Shown in pieces: positions 34,224 through 42,559 of a DNA stretch of 51,786 bases. Under the pieces are notes generated by a model, which worked only from the letters and a program-made list of their open reading frames with translations, made no database searches and was not told the DNA's origin. The translations under genes and the position numbers were made by a program. Position 1 is the first letter of the stretch, and each line of letters starts with the position of its first letter. Origin of the DNA: Leptolyngbya sp. Prado105 (GTDB lineage: Bacteria > Cyanobacteriota > Cyanobacteriia > Leptolyngbyales > Leptolyngbyaceae); contig JALOOO010000021.1 in NCBI GenBank assembly GCA_025454375.1, positions 1 to 51,786 on the forward strand, written 5' to 3'.

Positions 34224-36413
34224 ATGGTCACTCTCAAAGAAATCCTGCATACCGTAAGCTTAGGAGGAATTGTGGCAAGCATGGGCGTTCTAGCAGGCTC
34301 AGTGCTGACCAATAATGCTGTGCTTGCGAGCTTTTCCACGCTTTCTGGCACAGTGTCTTTGTATGCGTATGTCGGCTGTGAACGAAGTAACGATCGTAAA
34401 CGGCTAAAGGCTGATTTAGACACAATTGCAGCAACGCTGAATCAAGCCGAGACAGAGCTTAAATCAGTCCAGCAGGATAAGTCACTTCTCGAATCACAGT
34501 TGCAGGCATTGCAGGGGGAATTAAGCACACTGCAGAGTCAGCTACAGCAAATGGTTGCGATTCGCCATGAGCGCGATGTTTTACTGGACGTTCAAGTGAA
34601 ATACGAACGTTTGCAGGAAGACTATAAACGGCTCGATCAAGAACAAACTCAAGACAACATTGAGCTAGAAACTCTGCGATTCCAGTGTCAAGAGCTGCAA
34701 ATTCAATCGCAGCAGGTAAAATCTGACCTCGATCGTGTGACCGCTGAAAACAGCAGCTTGAGCCATGAAAACTTAGAGTATAGAGCGCGATTTAACAGTG
34801 CAGATGAGTTAGCAAAACTTCGAGCAGGGAAGGAAGTCTCAGAGCTGCAAGATAAAATTGCAGCTCTGCAACAAACTTACAATCAAAAAATGACTGAATA
34901 TGTCGCGTTAGCCGAAAAGCATAACGAGCTAATTGCAGTTCATGATTCAGCGTTGACCGACCTAAAAGGTAAATTTGCTTATCTTTCAGGCGAAGGATTT
35001 AAGGAAGTTGAAGAGGGATTTAACGCGGAACTGTCTGAGCGCGATCAGATTCTAATTGCTGCCTACAAGAAAATCTCAGAGCTAGAAGCTCCTCATTACT
35101 TTGATGACATTGGAGATTTCGTTCGCCCAAATCGGTTGATTAAAGCGATGTGGGAAAGCGAGCAGCCGCTTTGTTTAGACGGATCAGAGATTGTGCCTTA
35201 TCCAGATAGTACTGGCTTTGATGTCTACTTCAGCCTGCGCGATCGCAAAGTCAGAGGGCAAGCGACGATCGATGCGCTTAACAATCGCGGCAATGAGTTC
35301 TCGGTTTTGTGTAGCTGCATCAAGGATGTGAAATTCTCATACGATCGGATTAATCCACATCGAATTAAAGCGACTTTCATATTGAGAAAAGCAACAACTC
35401 AAGGCAAAGAAGCCGAAATTATGAAGCTTTGGGAGCCTGCAAGCAAGTTCCCCAAATTAGTGAAAAAATGGGCACGAGTGCGAATTACAGGCGGATCAGA
35501 AACTGGGAAATCTCCGACTGTTGAAAACATGGTCGTCTGCATTCTTGAAGCTCGCCCAGGCAAAGTTTTTCTGCATAATCCTCAGCACAATTCTGTGAAA
35601 AACTACTGGAGTCTTCCGACTGCTTCAACCAGTCATGACGAGTCATTTGAGGCGTTAAAAGAACTTGCTGATGAAATTGAGCAGCGCTCTCAAGGTAAGT
35701 CAAGAAGTCAACATCAGCTTCATGTTTTTGATGAAATGGACAGCACAATGACTGAGCATCAGACTAGCTCAAAATACGTCAAGGAGATTGTGAAGCAAGC
35801 CTCACATCAAAATGTCTCAGTGATTATTTGTGGACAAAATGCTAATGCGAAGACATACCAGGGCATGGATCGCTCTGATTTCAACAATGTGGTCAACGTG
35901 CATCTAGGAAGTAATATTTTTGATGCTCTAGAAAACACAAATATGTCAAAGGATTGGGTCGATGAATTAAAGCCGAAAGCAACGAAGCTTTTAGAGTTTT
36001 GCGAGGCAAAGAATGCAGAACTTGGTCTCGACGCATCCGATCCAAAAGCCTATCGAGTAGCCCTCATTGTTGAGCCAAACAAGAAGCCCTATTTCATCGA
36101 GCTACCTGAGTTTGGTTGTTACGAGTATGACTCAAAAACTGCCGTATCACTACGGAAGGAACACCCTGTAAGCGTGGCGGAAACCGTGGCAGAACCACTG
36201 ACAAGCGCAGAAGTAGAAAATGCTGAGAACTCAGTCTCAGTGAGCAATGGCAGCGTTGTCGGCACAGTGCCGGAATCTTACGATCGAGCGGGTGGCACGA
36301 CTTTGGCGTGTCCAGTCGATCACGATCATAAACTGAGCGAACAGCGTGACGGTCGCTACTACTGTTCTGGATGCAAAGCTAAGTATGCAAAAGCCAAACT
36401 CAAGTGGATCTGA
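34224..36413 (+). CDS. Membrane-anchored coiled-coil P-loop ATPase
   Basis: The largest protein of the operon, 729 residues. Order: two N-terminal hydrophobic helices (about 10-55), a long coiled coil (about 60-260), a middle domain (about 285-400), a P-loop ATPase with Walker A GGSETGKS (about 423-430) and Walker B LHVFDEMD (about 499-506), then SVIICGQNANA as a sensor-like strand, and a C-terminal zinc ribbon (CPVDHDH, then YYCSGCKA near 714). The ATPase resembles the FtsK/HerA DNA-pump class and, by its membrane anchor, loosely the Zot/pI morphogenesis ATPases of filamentous phages. It may move or package DNA at the membrane. Exact family unknown. Confidence 0.75.
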   Translation: MVTLKEILHTVSLGGIVASMGVLAGSVLTNNAVLASFSTLSGTVSLYAYVGCERSNDRKRLKADLDTIAATLNQAETELKSVQQDKSLLESQLQALQGELSTLQSQLQQMVAIRHERDVLLDVQVKYERLQEDYKRLDQEQTQDNIELETLRFQCQELQIQSQQVKSDLDRVTAENSSLSHENLEYRARFNSADELAKLRAGKEVSELQDKIAALQQTYNQKMTEYVALAEKHNELIAVHDSALTDLKGKFAYLSGEGFKEVEEGFNAELSERDQILIAAYKKISELEAPHYFDDIGDFVRPNRLIKAMWESEQPLCLDGSEIVPYPDSTGFDVYFSLRDRKVRGQATIDALNNRGNEFSVLCSCIKDVKFSYDRINPHRIKATFILRKATTQGKEAEIMKLWEPASKFPKLVKKWARVRITGGSETGKSPTVENMVVCILEARPGKVFLHNPQHNSVKNYWSLPTASTSHDESFEALKELADEIEQRSQGKSRSQHQLHVFDEMDSTMTEHQTSSKYVKEIVKQASHQNVSVIICGQNANAKTYQGMDRSDFNNVVNVHLGSNIFDALENTNMSKDWVDELKPKATKLLEFCEAKNAELGLDASDPKAYRVALIVEPNKKPYFIELPEFGCYEYDSKTAVSLRKEHPVSVAETVAEPLTSAEVENAENSVSVSNGSVVGTVPESYDRAGGTTLACPVDHDHKLSEQRDGRYYCSGCKAKYAKAKLKWI

Positions 36414-36485
36414 TTAATTGGATTTAATCGAAGAAACACGATTAGTTTCTATTACTAAAGCAGCAGTGAATGGAGGATTCATTTC

Positions 36486-36650
36486 ATGTATGGATACCGT
36501 GGAGATCGAGCAATCATTCGTAACTTTCTTACAGTTTTATTAGTAGGGTACCTCATTGGACAAGTTTTACCGCTTGGCGTTCTCCTGAATGCACTCGGAC
36601 AAAATGTTAATAATCTCACACGACCCATTCAGCGATCTGTGAGACAGTGA
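36486..36650 (+). CDS. Small membrane protein
   Basis: A 54-residue protein starting MYGYRGDRAIIRNFLTVLLV. One hydrophobic helix (NFLTVLLVGYLIGQVLPLGV) spans the centre and a basic tail follows. GGAGG is 9 bp upstream. It ends 7 bp before the next gene. Small size, central helix and flanking charges resemble a phage coat or accessory protein, but that is only an analogy. Confidence 0.65.
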   Translation: MYGYRGDRAIIRNFLTVLLVGYLIGQVLPLGVLLNALGQNVNNLTRPIQRSVRQ

Positions 36651-36657
36651 GGAAATC

Positions 36658-37206
36658 ATGCCATTTGTAACTGAAGCGGAACTTCAAGACTACTGTTTAG
36701 CCGTTTTAAAAAGTAAAGGAATTGCAGCCGAATCAGAAGTTTGGGTGGGCAAGCTTCGCGCTGATATTGTCACGGCTGACTCAGTTTATGAGTTGAAAAA
36801 AGTTCTCGATCGCACATCAATTTATCAAGCGCTAGGACAAGCAACAGCCTACAACAGAGTTTTAAAGCGTAAGTATATTCGCATTGTCGGGCAAGCGCCT
36901 ATTAGTCCAACTGAATTGCAGCAAGCAATGACGATCGCGAAAGAGATTTCAACAAGCCAGATTGAAGTGAGTTTCGTTGAACATGACCCCTTCTGGCGGA
37001 GTGAGAGTGCAAGTCTTTCTGGTTGGTTCAATTTGAGTTTAGACAAACTCAATCTCATTATTAGAGAGGCTTTATGGATGATTGGCGGCGGAATTCTTTT
37101 TGCTTCAGTTGTGGCGATAGCTGTTAATAGCCTTGCAGGACATCGTGTACCAAGAGAAAGCCTTCCGGCTGAACAAAGAAATCAAGCTGAGCATTCCGAT
37201 CAGTAG
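36658..37206 (+). CDS. PD-(D/E)XK-like protein with C-terminal membrane helix
   Basis: A protein of 182 residues. Residues about 1-70 carry GKLRADIVTADSVYELKKVL, matching the D...ExK core of a nuclease fold, followed by SIYQALGQATAYNR, the usual helix. A transmembrane helix lies near residue 145 (MIGGGILFASVVAIAVNSLA), with a polar tail. A membrane-tethered nuclease-like protein next to a membrane ATPase suggests they act on DNA at the membrane. The ATG at 36,658 follows a weak AGGAAA site. Confidence 0.7.
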   Translation: MPFVTEAELQDYCLAVLKSKGIAAESEVWVGKLRADIVTADSVYELKKVLDRTSIYQALGQATAYNRVLKRKYIRIVGQAPISPTELQQAMTIAKEISTSQIEVSFVEHDPFWRSESASLSGWFNLSLDKLNLIIREALWMIGGGILFASVVAIAVNSLAGHRVPRESLPAEQRNQAEHSDQ

Positions 37207-37247
37207 TAAATGAGTGCTACTTCTTCATCTAGAAGGGATTAAGGTTT

Positions 37248-37289
37248 GGGCGATCGTGCAGCCCTGATTGCAAAAGCGATCGCCCTTTT
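37248..37289 (+). terminator. Rho-independent terminator built from HIP1-like arms
   Basis: GGGCGATCG (37,248-37,256) pairs perfectly with CGATCGCCC (37,277-37,285) and is followed by TTTT. It lies 42 bp after the nuclease-like gene and probably ends the main transcript of the operon. Confidence 0.65.
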
Positions 37290-37296
37290 CTCATCC

Positions 37297-37644
37297 ATGC
37301 AGCAAATGATTGATCATTTCAGAAGGTCAAACAGATCAAAAAGCCGACCGTACTGCCTGAGAAACATTCACGGTCGGCTCTATCCCCAGGTTTTAGCAAA
37401 AATGAGAGTAGAGGAAAATTGCGTAATTGCGCGTGATTTACGTATCAGTCATCATGTTTTTCGCAATGGTCAGCAAGCTGGCTATATCACTCGGAATTCG
37501 ACAGGTCACTACGATGCACTTCCACTGACTCACGAACGCTTTGATTTACCAGAGTCGCAATTGTTATTTGGTTCTGATCTTTATGCGATTGCCATGCGCC
37601 TGCATAGAATCGGATGTACTGTTGTCCCACTCAATGCAAGTTAA
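37297..37644 (+). CDS. Small basic protein with internal hairpin near its 5' end
   Basis: A protein of 115 residues from the ATG at 37,297 (MQQMIDHFRR), chosen because an earlier TTG at 37,246 would place the terminator stem inside the gene. It is basic and rich in Arg and His, possibly nucleic-acid binding. A perfect 10-bp inverted repeat (37,342-37,351 with 37,370-37,379) falls within codons 16-28. No family recognised. Confidence 0.55.
   Translation: MQQMIDHFRRSNRSKSRPYCLRNIHGRLYPQVLAKMRVEENCVIARDLRISHHVFRNGQQAGYITRNSTGHYDALPLTHERFDLPESQLLFGSDLYAIAMRLHRIGCTVVPLNAS
37342..37379. repeat. Perfect 10-bp inverted repeat inside a coding region
   Basis: AGCCGACCGT and ACGGTCGGCT are separated by 18 bases. 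No T run follows, so a terminator is unlikely; a protein-binding site, packaging or replication hairpin, or translational control element are alternatives. Confidence 0.5.
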
Positions 37645-37648
37645 ATCC

Positions 37649-37810
37649 ATGAACTGTCCCTACTGCCAATACGACCATACCTATCGCAACGGGTACAACA
37701 AATTGAAATCGGGACGCGCACCTAAGCGTTATTGTCCTAAATGCAAGCGAACCTTTCAAGAGAAGAAGCAAGATAAAGAAGGCGATATCGAGATGGTTCC
37801 GAAGTTGTAA
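37649..37810 (+). CDS. Small zinc-ribbon protein resembling transposase zinc-finger heads
   Basis: A 53-residue protein starting MNCPYCQYDHTYRNGYNKLK with a second pair YCPKCKRTF. The CxxC...CxxC arrangement and the sequence around it resemble the N-terminal zinc-binding part of IS1/InsA-type transposases, but no catalytic domain follows. It is probably a free-standing DNA-binding protein or transposase remnant. It starts 4 bp after the previous stop. Confidence 0.65.
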   Translation: MNCPYCQYDHTYRNGYNKLKSGRAPKRYCPKCKRTFQEKKQDKEGDIEMVPKL

Positions 37811-37932
37811 TCTGATCGAATGGAATGCAGTTTTTATCAAGAATGCTTTAACAGAGGGTCTGGACGTATTCCCCTCGATCAAACCGGAGTAGTTGATGTC
37901 ATCGCTTTTCTAGAGTTATTGGAGGATTGATT

Positions 37933-38226
37933 ATGGTTTGGGCAACGAAAGCAGAACGCAACATTGGATCAATCTCTGAAAAATTTCCAGAGATTGAAAC
38001 CGATTACGTCGATCCAGCTTTGGGTCGAACTTTGGCTGAACACCTCAAATCATTTTGGTTACTGCGCCAGATGCACTATTACAGCCAAGGGTACGAGGCG
38101 GCAAAAGTTAAAGAATATTTAGAGCCTGAAAAGTTTTCTGAAAGGGATTGGATAGCGATCGCAGCCGTTTGCGAATTTAAGCGATCGTGGGCAATTCGGC
38201 AGATGGAAGAATGGGAAGCAACATAG
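37933..38226 (+). CDS. Small helical protein
   Basis: A protein of 97 residues with GGAGG 7 bp before the ATG at 37,933. It is alpha-helical and rich in Trp, Tyr and Glu (MVWATKAERNIG, then FWLLRQMHYYSQGYEAAKVK). No family recognised. It is the last rightward gene before a convergent HTH gene and probably closes the element. Confidence 0.6.
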   Translation: MVWATKAERNIGSISEKFPEIETDYVDPALGRTLAEHLKSFWLLRQMHYYSQGYEAAKVKEYLEPEKFSERDWIAIAAVCEFKRSWAIRQMEEWEAT

Positions 38227-38294
38227 AAGAGAGTTGAAGATCCGTCAAGGGCAAGAACATTGATCATTGAGTGATTCAATCTTGCGACATAGTT

Positions 38295-38516
38295 CTATGC
38301 AGCTTTTGAGTCGCTAAACATCGCTACAAGGTCGTTAAACTCAACCTTTACAGCGGCTGCGAAAGATTTCCATTGAGGAATAGATAAAGAAATCTCTTTT
38401 CCCTTTTCCCAAGTCCGTACAGTCCCAGATGAAACACCAATGGCGACCGCTAACTGCTCTTGCGACAGTTTAGCAGCTTCTCTTAATTCTCGAACTAAGT
38501 GAACTTTTGTTGCCAT
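38295..38516 (-). CDS. XRE-family HTH regulator
   Basis: A 73-residue protein starting MATKVHLVRELREAAKLSQE. The segment LSQEQLAVAIGVSSGTVRTW is a textbook Cro/CI-type helix-turn-helix and the protein is little more than that domain. The start at 38,516 is preferred over an upstream ATG-type extension to 38,546 because the fold begins here. It is convergent with the small-protein operon and could regulate either flank. Confidence 0.82.
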   Translation of the reverse strand: MATKVHLVRELREAAKLSQEQLAVAIGVSSGTVRTWEKGKEISLSIPQWKSFAAAVKVEFNDLVAMFSDSKAA

Positions 38517-38546
38517 AGTGACTTGGGGAATGCAAAATTGCGACAA

Positions 38547-39278
38547 AAAATCACGATTAAAATTTACGCCATTTTGTGTCGTGTGTTCAAATTATCGCCT
38601 CTTTTCTGAATTTTGGTAATTATTCCTGAACGAAATATTTTCTCACCTGAGAAGTCTGAGTAACTGGTGTGATCCACGAGGCGGCTTCTACTTTTTATCG
38701 ATAGTTTCTATCCGTGGATCATGACGTAGAAATTTAGTGACATTTACTTGCTGCAATTTTTGAGTAGGGTGTCGCGCCAACGACCTTGCCTGCAAGAGAT
38801 AAAGAATGTTCTGCTTCGAGTGTTTATGTCTCCAGTGATCGTCTCTAGAAATTCAGAGGCGGTCGCTTTTTTGCCTTTGGATGGTTGCCAGAGCGGTCTC
38901 GCGACCAAGACTCAAACGCTGGCAAGAGCGATCTCGCGAAATTTCCACGGCAGAACGCGATCGCTGACATCTGCGTGACATCTTGTTTTTCTACGCTCAA
39001 CTCAGGAATTGAACGATTGCGACAAGCCATTGCTTGCCGCACCGTTTTAACGATCATTAACGACGATTCATCATGCAGCAACCTCAAGACACTCATGTAC
39101 TGACTAATCCGAATGATTTCCTCGCCTCGACCGCGCACCAGTCGATCGATAAATTTCCGTCAGGCAGTAATTTAAGTGCATTCGATGACTAAGCCAGCGC
39201 GGACGCAGCCTCACGCTCTACCTGAAAGGTGAGTGTCGAGTAATTCACAAACAGTATTCCGCCCATTACACTACTTCT
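38547..39278. other. 732-bp region without a convincing gene: terminator, inverted and direct repeats
   Basis: Between the XRE gene and the helicase the region holds a 9-bp perfect inverted repeat TGATCCACG/CGTGGATCA (38,670-38,678 and 38,713-38,721), a strong terminator (38,837-38,872), and a near-identical 15-bp direct repeat AGAGCG(G/A)TCTCGCGA (38,890-38,904 and 38,925-38,939). It also holds a 39-codon frame at 39,073-39,192 (MQQPQDTHVLTNPNDFLAST) with no ribosome site. It may contain regulatory sites, a small RNA or part of a replication origin; nothing decisive is visible. Confidence 0.5.
38837..38872 (+). terminator. Rho-independent terminator
   Basis: GATCGTCTCT (38,837-38,846) pairs with AGAGGCGGTC (38,855-38,864) with two G-U pairs, an 8-base loop, then GC and six Ts. 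As no protein gene precedes it on this strand within several hundred bases, it may end an unannotated RNA. Confidence 0.65.
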
Positions 39279-40760
39279 ATGGATATTCTTTCTGAACTCC
39301 GTTCCTTCGGACTGAATCTCGAACCTCGCGAGTGGCAGCGTCAAGCGCTCGACTGCTACCTGCGTGAAGTGCCCAAAAACTTTCTCGCCTGCGTGTGTCC
39401 TGGGGCGGGAAAAACCATTTTTGCTGCATTAGTGAGTCATGCGCTGCTCAGACTCGCCATCGTTCGCCAAATCGTGATTGTGGTTCACTCCGACCATCTA
39501 CGATCTCAGTGGATTGAAGAATTTGCCAAGTTGCATCTCCGACTCAATACAGAAATTAAACGAGCCGGAAGCGATGGCTACATCGAAAAAGACGGATTCG
39601 TACTGACCTATCAGCAACTTGCGAGTCCAGGAATGGCTGAAATGGTGCATCGGGTCGTGCAGGGTCGTCACCGGACTCTGGTAATCCTGGAAGAGTGTCA
39701 CCACATGGCGGAAAGTCGATCGTGGGGCGATGCCGTACAGATTGCGATGCGTCAAGTTTGGAAACGCTTACTGTTGAGCGGAACTCCATTTCGCCATGAC
39801 GACGCGCCGATCCCATACGTGCGCTATCGTGATCGTATCGGACAATCTGATTTCACTTACGGCTACGATGATGCACTGAAAGCAGGAATCGTAGCTCCGA
39901 TTTATTTTCCCTCTTACGGTGGACTAACGCGCTGGCGGATGGGAGAACAGGAATTCAGTGCTGCATTTGGAACATCGCTAAGTGAGACGGCTGCGGCTCA
40001 ACAACTGAATACAGCGATCTCGAATGCAAGCTGGATCAAAACCGTGTTGCAGGATGCCCACGATCGGTTATTGGATCTGCGCTCCTTTCACCCAGAAGCG
40101 GGCGGTTTGGTGATTGCAAAGAATCAGTCTCATGCTCGATGGATTGCCGAAATTCTTACAGAGATTGCAGAAGTGCCCCCAGTTTTAGTGATCTCAGACA
40201 TCGAAACCTCGCAAGCCGCGATCGCACAATTTCGTACAAGTCACGATCCCTGGATCGTTGCTGTGAAAATGATCAGTGAAGGCGTTGACATTCCTCGGCT
40301 CCGTGTCGGTGTATTTGCGACGAATGTGCGAACTGAATTGTTTTTCCGGCAGGTCGTCGGACGGCTCATTCGAGTACAGGACGGCTTGAACGATCAAAGC
40401 GCTTACCTGTATGTCCCACAACACCCGATTCTTCTGCGGTATGCGCGTGAGATTGCGAAAGAGCGTCGCCACGTTCTACTAATTTCGCCCCCAGCCGAAA
40501 CGCAACGGATGAACGGAGTAGCAGCACAGTGGCTTCTACCCTTGAGCGCTGAAGCGATCGCAGGATTAACGTTACTGCCGGGAGGAGAATTCTCAGCGCA
40601 GGAGTTAGAGATCGCCCAGCAGGTGCGTGATCGGGCAAAGCTGTCTCATCTTTCGCTGGAAACGGTGGCGCAATTGCTCAGAGCGCAGCATCAACTTGCT
40701 AATAAACAGTTCACAACGTTTAATGAAGGAATAAAGCATTGCGATCAATTCACGGATTAG
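39279..40760 (+). CDS. SF2 DEAD/DEAH-box-like helicase
   Basis: A 493-residue protein with both RecA-like domains: Walker A CVCPGAGKTIF (about residue 42), motif Ia VVHSDHLRSQW, an altered motif II EECHH in place of DEAH/DECH, motif III SGTPFR, and in the second domain ISEGVDIPRL then FFRQVVGRLIR (motif VI). It would unwind or translocate on nucleic acid using ATP. Length and the absence of nuclease or methylase domains suggest a UvsW/RadD-like or plasmid-borne repair helicase. It is followed 21 bp later by a hypothetical gene on the same strand. Confidence 0.88.
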   Translation: MDILSELRSFGLNLEPREWQRQALDCYLREVPKNFLACVCPGAGKTIFAALVSHALLRLAIVRQIVIVVHSDHLRSQWIEEFAKLHLRLNTEIKRAGSDGYIEKDGFVLTYQQLASPGMAEMVHRVVQGRHRTLVILEECHHMAESRSWGDAVQIAMRQVWKRLLLSGTPFRHDDAPIPYVRYRDRIGQSDFTYGYDDALKAGIVAPIYFPSYGGLTRWRMGEQEFSAAFGTSLSETAAAQQLNTAISNASWIKTVLQDAHDRLLDLRSFHPEAGGLVIAKNQSHARWIAEILTEIAEVPPVLVISDIETSQAAIAQFRTSHDPWIVAVKMISEGVDIPRLRVGVFATNVRTELFFRQVVGRLIRVQDGLNDQSAYLYVPQHPILLRYAREIAKERRHVLLISPPAETQRMNGVAAQWLLPLSAEAIAGLTLLPGGEFSAQELEIAQQVRDRAKLSHLSLETVAQLLRAQHQLANKQFTTFNEGIKHCDQFTD

Positions 40761-40781
40761 GCATCAGACAAGGCGATTTCT

Positions 40782-41672
40782 ATGGAACACGCACTCGAAA
40801 AATCGCTTGATGGACGCTGGAATTGCTCGATTTGTCAGTGGCATTGGAAGTCGAAACCGCAATCGCAGTGCCCTAACGTTCCTCGCTACATCTGGCAGAC
40901 TGTACCGCTACACCTCAAAACTCAGACTGAACTGAGGAAAATCGGACTAAAGCCAGCGAAAGGAGAGCGACCCTCCGGATGTGTCTACAGCCCGACAAAA
41001 ACTGACTACTACTGGCTATACGATGTTGCCCAAGTCGAACCGAAGCCGAAGGCAACTCGCGCCCAGCTTGCTGCTCTAGACAAAGCTCGATCGCTCCTAA
41101 ATGAATCAGTGGCGATGGCAAATGCCGGACGAGGTGCTTTGGAATCGTATAAAGGCGGATTGATTGAAGTGCGCCCAACTGATCCTGACTATCGAGAGAC
41201 TAACCGCTATCCTTGGTATTTAGCTGCTATACATTTGCCTGATGGTGATGCGTATCAAGGGTTCTCATATCACTTTTCAACGCATCTTGCTGCGATCAAG
41301 TATGGCAAAAAGGTATTTGATTGGATTGTTGCCAATTCCAAGAAGATTACCTACTGGGGAGGCTACACAGGTGATCGTAGCGAAGGAGGACTTGGCATTA
41401 CGCTGCAACGCCGTCAGCGTGAATACCCTCAGTGCAGCTTGCCTTACTTCTACTATCTTCAGCATTACGACTACGATGAACCGACTTATCTAAAGGTTCA
41501 AACGCAGTTCGGGCAGAATCTTGAAGATGCAATTGCGGCAGGATACGTAGAAGCGATCGAACTGCCTTATTACATCGAGCGTTGCAGTAAAGCTCTGGTA
41601 GTCGTTTGTAATAGCAAAGCAGCAGCAGAAGTGGGATGGGCGGATGCTTGGAGTGTGGGCTTTCAAATCTAA
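40782..41672 (+). CDS. Hypothetical protein with N-terminal Cys cluster
   Basis: A protein of 296 residues. WNCSICQWHW plus a further Cys near residue 30 suggests a small zinc-binding site at the N-terminus. The rest is Tyr- and Trp-rich (YFYYLQHYDYDEPTYLK) and soluble. No family recognised. It lies 21 bp after the helicase gene and probably shares its transcript, so a role in the same DNA transaction is possible. Confidence 0.7.
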   Translation: MEHALEKSLDGRWNCSICQWHWKSKPQSQCPNVPRYIWQTVPLHLKTQTELRKIGLKPAKGERPSGCVYSPTKTDYYWLYDVAQVEPKPKATRAQLAALDKARSLLNESVAMANAGRGALESYKGGLIEVRPTDPDYRETNRYPWYLAAIHLPDGDAYQGFSYHFSTHLAAIKYGKKVFDWIVANSKKITYWGGYTGDRSEGGLGITLQRRQREYPQCSLPYFYYLQHYDYDEPTYLKVQTQFGQNLEDAIAAGYVEAIELPYYIERCSKALVVVCNSKAAAEVGWADAWSVGFQI

Positions 41673-41791
41673 TCCGACAAGATCTGCTCGTGTCGATCGC
41701 GTCTAAATTTTTGACTTGAGTCGAAGTGCTGAGACCGAGCCAGCGTGGGAGCTAGGTCAGTTTCGTGGTCATTTATTAAAGGGCGATTGAG

Positions 41792-42181
41792 TCAACGTTT
41801 TAATTGCATTGAGGATCGAGAGTTCCTGACCCGGTGGGATCGCTTCCCCGTTGACGACGAATGAAGCTTTTGATTGGACAGGGCGGTTCGATCGATGAGA
41901 AGCGTAACGGCTCCATGCTGGAGTTGGGATTGCAGGATTTCTTGATCAATCCAGTGTTTGGCGTGGGAGATCGCATTTGCTTGATTGGCGCTGCCGCTGA
42001 TCGAAGTGCGTTCGCCTGTGGGAGCAACGAAGCGCGGCACAAACCAGTAAGGCGACTTTCCGATTTTCAAATCGCGATAGCGCAGAATGCAAAACTGAAA
42101 GTTGCGGTAGGACTGAACGAACACGACGAGTTGAGCGTCGGATTCATTGAGTTGAAACGCATGAGCATCAAAGTTGAGCAT
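41792..42181 (-). CDS. Hypothetical protein downstream of the HerA-like fragment
   Basis: A protein of 129 residues starting MLNFDAHAFQLNESDAQLVV. The first 85 residues look like a compact alpha/beta domain (SYRNFQFCILRYRDLKIGKS) and the tail is basic and Ser-rich. It starts 12 bp after the stop of the HerA-like fragment. No family recognised. Confidence 0.6.
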   Translation of the reverse strand: MLNFDAHAFQLNESDAQLVVFVQSYRNFQFCILRYRDLKIGKSPYWFVPRFVAPTGERTSISGSANQANAISHAKHWIDQEILQSQLQHGAVTLLIDRTALSNQKLHSSSTGKRSHRVRNSRSSMQLKR

Positions 42182-42193
42182 GAGCGTGAAGAG

Positions 42194-42502
42194 CTAGACG
42201 ATTGCTACTAGCATCGAATGCGCGATCGCTTTTGCCATCGACGAAGTAAGCGGCAAGTCTCCATGCAATCCACCAAATACTAGGACATTGAACGCTGAAG
42301 GGGTTCCATCTGCCGTGCGCCTAAGTCCGTGCCAAATTCCGACTGGATCGATCACGATAATTTGAACACCAGTCTTGAGCATTTCTTCACCCAGCTTGGT
42401 CGCTGCGTAGCTTTTTCCAGAGCCGTTGGAGCCAACAAAAGCAAATTTTTGTGTTGCAGCCTCGTGTGTGAGGATGAGCAGATTTTGGGCGAGTTTGATC
42501 AT
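42194..42502 (-). pseudogene. Truncated HerA/FtsK-like ATPase
   Basis: A frame of 102 residues that contains a complete Walker A region (FAFVGSNGSGKSYAATKLGE) followed by a strand ending IIVIDPVGIWHGLRR and FGGLHGDLPL, as at the N-terminus of HerA/DUF853-type DNA-translocating ATPases, which are normally several hundred residues long. There is no Walker B, sensor or arginine-finger region: the frame stops 15 residues after GDLPL, and the following gene is not its continuation. It is either a remnant or a minimal ATP-binding protein. It lies downstream of the protelomerase-like gene in the same direction. Confidence 0.6.
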
Positions 42503-42559
42503 GGATCGATTCTCATCAACTAAGTATCAGCGAGTTCAGTTGAGGCAGGATGGGTCCAA

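Noticed and set aside
38670-38721. Dyad TGATCCACG/CGTGGATCA as a protelomerase target
   Set aside because: The arms are only 9 bp and are separated by 34 bp; known telomere-resolution sites are long, nearly continuous palindromes.
38748-38978. Plus-strand 76-codon frame after the XRE gene
   Set aside because: A strong terminator with a T run lies inside it and the translation has no protein-like pattern.
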